DNA of 64,000 bases from Arthrobacter sp. P2b (GTDB taxonomy: Bacteria > Actinomycetota > Actinomycetes > Actinomycetales > Micrococcaceae). Below are positions 61,132 to 64,000 of this stretch, piece after piece. The stretch covers positions 434,001-498,000 of the forward strand of contig NZ_FVZL01000001.1 of the NCBI RefSeq assembly GCF_900168295.1, given 5' to 3'. Each line of letters opens with the position of its first letter. The first letter of the stretch is position 1. Both the position numbers and the translations under genes were made by a program. Under the pieces are notes generated by a model. That model saw nothing but the letters and a program-made list of their open reading frames with translations. It was not told where the DNA came from and made no database searches.

Positions 61132-61149
61132 AGGTCCTGCCGACGAAGG

Positions 61150-61185
61150 AATCCCCGCCGGGCACCAGCCCGGCGGGGATTTTTA
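61150..61185 (+). terminator. Rho-independent terminator
   Basis: AATCCCCGCCGGG, a CACCAG loop, CCCGGCGGGGATT followed by TTT. It sits 19 bases after the solute-binding gene. Confidence 0.95.
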
Positions 61186-61272
61186 TGCCCAATTCCGGCG
61201 GTGGCGTGAACGCCGGAAACTAAGCTGTTAAGGAGCAGGTCCAGGTCCATATAAGTATGAAAGGGACGAGCC

Positions 61273-61671
61273 ATGACGGACGGGAAGTATGACATTGACG
61301 GCCGACTGGCGCAGCTGTTGGCCGCAACTGTCCGGCTCGACCCTGATGCAACGATCGAGTTGACTGTTGTCGTTGACGGGACCATCATTTCGGGATCGGT
61401 CGCGTCCGGGCAGGCCTGGGAGCGGCGGCAGAATGACCAGATCCGCGTCGGCAGCCCGGCCATCGCCGACGCCTTCGCCTCCGTTGCCTCACCCGCGGAC
61501 GAACAGAAACTGAACGATGATCTGTACGTTCATTTTCTTGGCCCCGTGCTCGTGACAGGGGGACGCCAGGTCCGCCTGCAGGCAACCAGGGTCGATCTGC
61601 GTAAAGTCGCGGCCTGGAGCATCGGACGTGTGCCCGCTGATCAGGAATGGCACCGCCCTGCCAACGACTGA
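61273..61671 (+). CDS. Hypothetical protein
   Basis: A 132-residue soluble protein; weak AAAGGGACG before the ATG. Residues 1-60 hold a beta-rich TIELTVVVDGTIISGSVASG segment, then a linker, then YVHFLGPVLVTGGRQVRLQATRVDLRKVAAWSIGR. This pattern is faintly reminiscent of GvpU-like gas-vesicle accessory proteins, but no gas-vesicle genes are near and I do not assert this. Function unknown. Confidence 0.7.
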   Translation: MTDGKYDIDGRLAQLLAATVRLDPDATIELTVVVDGTIISGSVASGQAWERRQNDQIRVGSPAIADAFASVASPADEQKLNDDLYVHFLGPVLVTGGRQVRLQATRVDLRKVAAWSIGRVPADQEWHRPAND

Positions 61672-61693
61672 AGTCCCACCGCGGCCGCAGGAA

Positions 61694-63108
61694 CTAAAAC
61701 GGCGGCGGTTCCGGCGGCTTGCCTGGATCAGGCCCCGGATGGACTTCCACGGGTTCGCTGATGTGGACGCGGCCGAATGGTGATTGCCACTCGAGGTTGC
61801 CGGACCCAGGCATCTGCCTGTACTTCCAGGCCCCTATGGACTTGAGCGCGTGGTGTCTTCGGCACAGCATTGCAAGGTTGCCGGCGTCGGTCGGTCCCCC
61901 GTCCTGCCACTCAACGGTATGGTCGGGTTCGCAAACAGAGACCGGGCGGGTACAGCCCGGGAACCTGCAGGTGCCGTCACGGCTGTGCAGGTACCGTAGC
62001 AACGCCTTCGGCGGACGGTAAGCCGTCCGCCCAACCCCGAGGGCTTTGCCGGTGGTGCAGTCAGTGAAAAGCCGCTGCCAGTTGGGGGCCAGTGCCGCCA
62101 ACTGTCGGGCGGTGGGACCGTCAATGGGCCCGTAGCCGGCAAGTTCCGCGGAGTCCAGTGTCGCTTCGCTTCCTGTGCCGCCCCCGAGTGCCAGGCCTAG
62201 GGGAATGGTCACTACCACCTCGGCCCGGAACACCCCGAACTCTAACTCCCCAGTTCCGCCGAGGAGACGGTGGGCCAGTGCATCCGCCCGGAACTCCGGG
62301 AGCGTGCTGGAGCCGGACCGGACACCGTCCCCAACAATGGCGCCTGAGTCACGGCTATGTTCCGCAACCTTGGCCTTGATCAGCCGTGCGTCGTGGTCGA
62401 GCCGTAAATGGCCAGGCCAACCTCTGCAGGAAGGGAGGCGGTGAGGGTGCACATCCCGTCCGGCTCGGGTGAGAACCACACGCCGCGTTCGCGGTGGGCG
62501 GCTGCTTTCCGGGCCGCGAGGCTCTCTGGATGGAGCCGCTCACGCAGCCTGCGCAGGCAGCTGCGCAGTTCGACGGCGGTGCGGAGACGGCCGTGGCGGG
62601 TCCGCGTCCGTTGCAGGGCCACCCGCGAGAACTTTTCAGCGTGCCCGGCAGGCAGGAAGCGCGCCTGTTCGAGGATGGTCCGTGCGTGCCCGTTGGAAAT
62701 CTTTCCTTCTTCAACCGCTTCAAGAACTTCCCATTGGGACGTGGTCAGTTCTGCGGCTTCATTCAAGGAGCGTGCGGCTGAACCTTCGGAGACGGCGCAG
62801 GCGGTAGCCACCTCTGTGACGGCGAGCGCATGGGCCTCGTCCCCGCCAAAACGCACGGGCTGCTCCTCCCGCCTCACCGGGGTCTCTTCGCCAACGGCCT
62901 CTTCGACCCGGGCCAGGGCACGCGTTTTCATGGCCGTTCCCCAGGCAATGAGCCGGTCTGCTGATGCGACGAGCCGAAGAGCCTGGTCAGCCGAGAGGAA
63001 GGAAGGGAGTGGAAAGCTCACGGTCCCGACCAGAAGTGGATCCCCATCCGCGAAGGCGACAGCAGGAACCCAGGCATCATCAGCCTCCGGGGCCGTTTGA
63101 TGCCGCAT
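61694..63108 (-). pseudogene. DUF222-HNH gene with frameshift
   Basis: The N-terminal half (63108 to about 62404, MRHQTAPEADDAW..., DUF222) ends abruptly at EVGLAIYGSTTTHG-stop. The continuation, DHDARLIKAKVAEHSRDSGA through HNH (SRDGTCRFPGCTRPVSVCEPDHTVEW..CRRHH), is in another frame from about 62400. Restoring one base near 62400-62405 gives ...IYG-LDHDARLIK. GGAGGAGGG precedes the ATG. One-base deletion or sequencing error; otherwise the HNH residues are intact. Confidence 0.88.
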
Positions 63109-63298
63109 GCGCTGCCCTCCTCCTGAGACGTCGGGTTTTCCTTATCCGGACGCTTCCAGCCTAGGTGCGGGGTCTGACAAACGCCCTACAGATGCTGCTC
63201 CCACACCGTCAGCTGCAGCTGCACAGCCCCAGCGGAAGGCTCGACGACGGCGGCACCCTCCTCGCCGTCGTCGGCCTTTCCACCGCGGTGCCAATTCA

Positions 63299-64000
63299 TC
63301 AGGCGCGGACCGTCTCGGCGGAGCGCACGGGCGTCTCCAGCCCCAGGTTCTCCCGCAGGGTGGTGCCCCGGTATTCGGTGGGGTAGACGCCGCGTTCCTG
63401 GAGTTCGGGCACCAGGTGGTTCACGATGTCGTCCAGCCCCGTTGGAATGAGCCACGGTGAGACGTTGAAACCGTCCACCGCGCCCACGCGGGCGTACTCG
63501 GCCAGCTGGTCGGCCACCGCAGCGTAGGAACCCGTGAAGGTGGAGTCCACGCGCGCGGTGCGGGACGTGACGAACTGGCGGATGGAGAGCCCCTTGTCCT
63601 TGGCCTCGGCCCGCCACTGGTCCGCCAACTGCCGTGCCTTCGCGCCGTGGAAGCCGCTGCCCCGGGTTTCAGAGGTTTCCTCCACCACGGGATCAATCTC
63701 CGGAAGCGGGCCGTCGGGATCGTAGTCGGACAGCTCACGGCCCCAGAACTGTTCCAGGTACGCCACCGCCTGCTGCGGACCGATCTGCAGGCTGCGGACC
63801 CACTCCTTCTTCTCCGCCGCCTCTTCCGCGGTGGGAGCCAGGATGAATTCGCTGGCCGGCATGATCTGCACCGCGTTGGCCCCGCGGCCGGCAGCCAGCG
63901 AGCGCGCCACGAGGTCCTGGCGGAACTCGACGGCGTCATCGAACGTGGGGTGGGCGGAGAAGATCACATCGGCCTGCCGCGCTGCGAAATCACGGCCTTG
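63299..64000 (-). CDS. NtaA/SnaA/DszA-type FMN monooxygenase (partial)
   Basis: The gene runs off the right edge; this is its C-terminal about 233 residues. GRDFAAR.ADVIFSAHPTFDDAVEFRQDLV and FVTSRTARVDSTFTGSYAAVADQLAEYARVGAVDGFNVSPWLIPTGLDDIVNHLVPELQERGVYP (in pieces) are typical of the nitrilotriacetate/dibenzothiophene monooxygenase group, which uses reduced FMN to oxidise amine, sulfur or organosulfur substrates. Substrate unknown. 63109-63298 to the left shows nothing. Confidence 0.92.
   Translation of the reverse strand, partial: QGRDFAARQADVIFSAHPTFDDAVEFRQDLVARSLAAGRGANAVQIMPASEFILAPTAEEAAEKKEWVRSLQIGPQQAVAYLEQFWGRELSDYDPDGPLPEIDPVVEETSETRGSGFHGAKARQLADQWRAEAKDKGLSIRQFVTSRTARVDSTFTGSYAAVADQLAEYARVGAVDGFNVSPWLIPTGLDDIVNHLVPELQERGVYPTEYRGTTLRENLGLETPVRSAETVRA

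Noticed and set aside
61273..61671. Naming this protein GvpU
   Set aside because: Only a faint resemblance, and no gas-vesicle genes in the window.
1..64000. CRISPR arrays, IS elements, integrases, prophage or toxin-antitoxin pairs
   Set aside because: No regularly spaced repeats, transposase or integrase motifs, terminal repeats or small paired toxin-like genes were seen.

Overview
This window is chromosomal DNA from a high-GC Gram-positive bacterium, most likely an Arthrobacter/Pseudarthrobacter-type member of the Micrococcaceae. The evidence is the G+C-rich codon use throughout, two DUF222-HNH proteins, an Mrp antiporter with MnhA and MnhB fused, a SAM-IV-type riboswitch, DUF4235 and DUF4383 membrane proteins, several apparently leaderless genes, and a PutA without a DNA-binding domain. 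I saw no CRISPR array, insertion sequence, integrase or prophage gene, so this looks like ordinary chromosome with a patchwork of metabolic and transport islands.

Layout. 1-8.9 kb: a left-edge GH26-like/OpgC fusion; a SAM-riboswitch operon for methionine biosynthesis (DUF1737, rhodanese, MetZ); a DUF222-HNH protein with tandem repeats; a GCS2 carboxylate-amine ligase. 8.9-14.6 kb: an XRE-MurA fusion, a secreted GH25-like protein, and a YkoEDC thiamine/HMP importer behind a TPP riboswitch. 14.6-21 kb: small conserved proteins, a translationally coupled trio (heme-oxygenase-like iron enzyme, glycosyltransferase, CDGSH protein) and a six-hairpin glycosidase behind a LacI-type operator. 21-27.7 kb: the full mnhABCDEFG Mrp operon. 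27.8-34.5 kb: an UMF1-like MFS protein, a sugar-type operon (Gfo/Idh/MocA, PmoA-like, cupin) with its own operators, a KhtTU-type K+/H+ pair and a dUMP-forming dCTP deaminase.

34.6-41.5 kb: a CAP/FG-GAP secreted protein, an SRPBCC protein with a possible structured leader, tRNA-Gly(CCC), a small basic protein coupled to an N5-carboxyethylornithine synthase-like enzyme, and a divergent MFS/LysR pair. 41.5-52 kb is rich in amino-acid metabolism: PutA, an AAHS-type MFS, an APC permease with a divergent LysR, PanD, an AEC transporter and a sarcosine/N-methyltryptophan oxidase. 52-64 kb: a DHA2 MFS exporter, a fused degenerate trehalose-phosphatase/GH15 enzyme, an LLM flavoprotein, a 774-residue secreted coiled-coil protein, two broken genes (an ABC solute-binding lipoprotein with an in-frame amber codon and a frameshifted DUF222-HNH gene) and a partial NtaA-type monooxygenase at the right edge.

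The most notable observations are pseudoenzyme domains fused to intact partners (GH26-like with OpgC, OtsB-like with GH15), the iron-enzyme/glycosyltransferase/CDGSH operon, the two-cysteine coiled-coil protein, a matching promoter in front of putA and the amino-acid permease, and at least seven genes whose only visible start signal is a -10 hexamer 6-7 bases before the start codon. No complete new defence or mobile system is visible. All calls rest on reading the sequence and on recalled family motifs; no database search was run.
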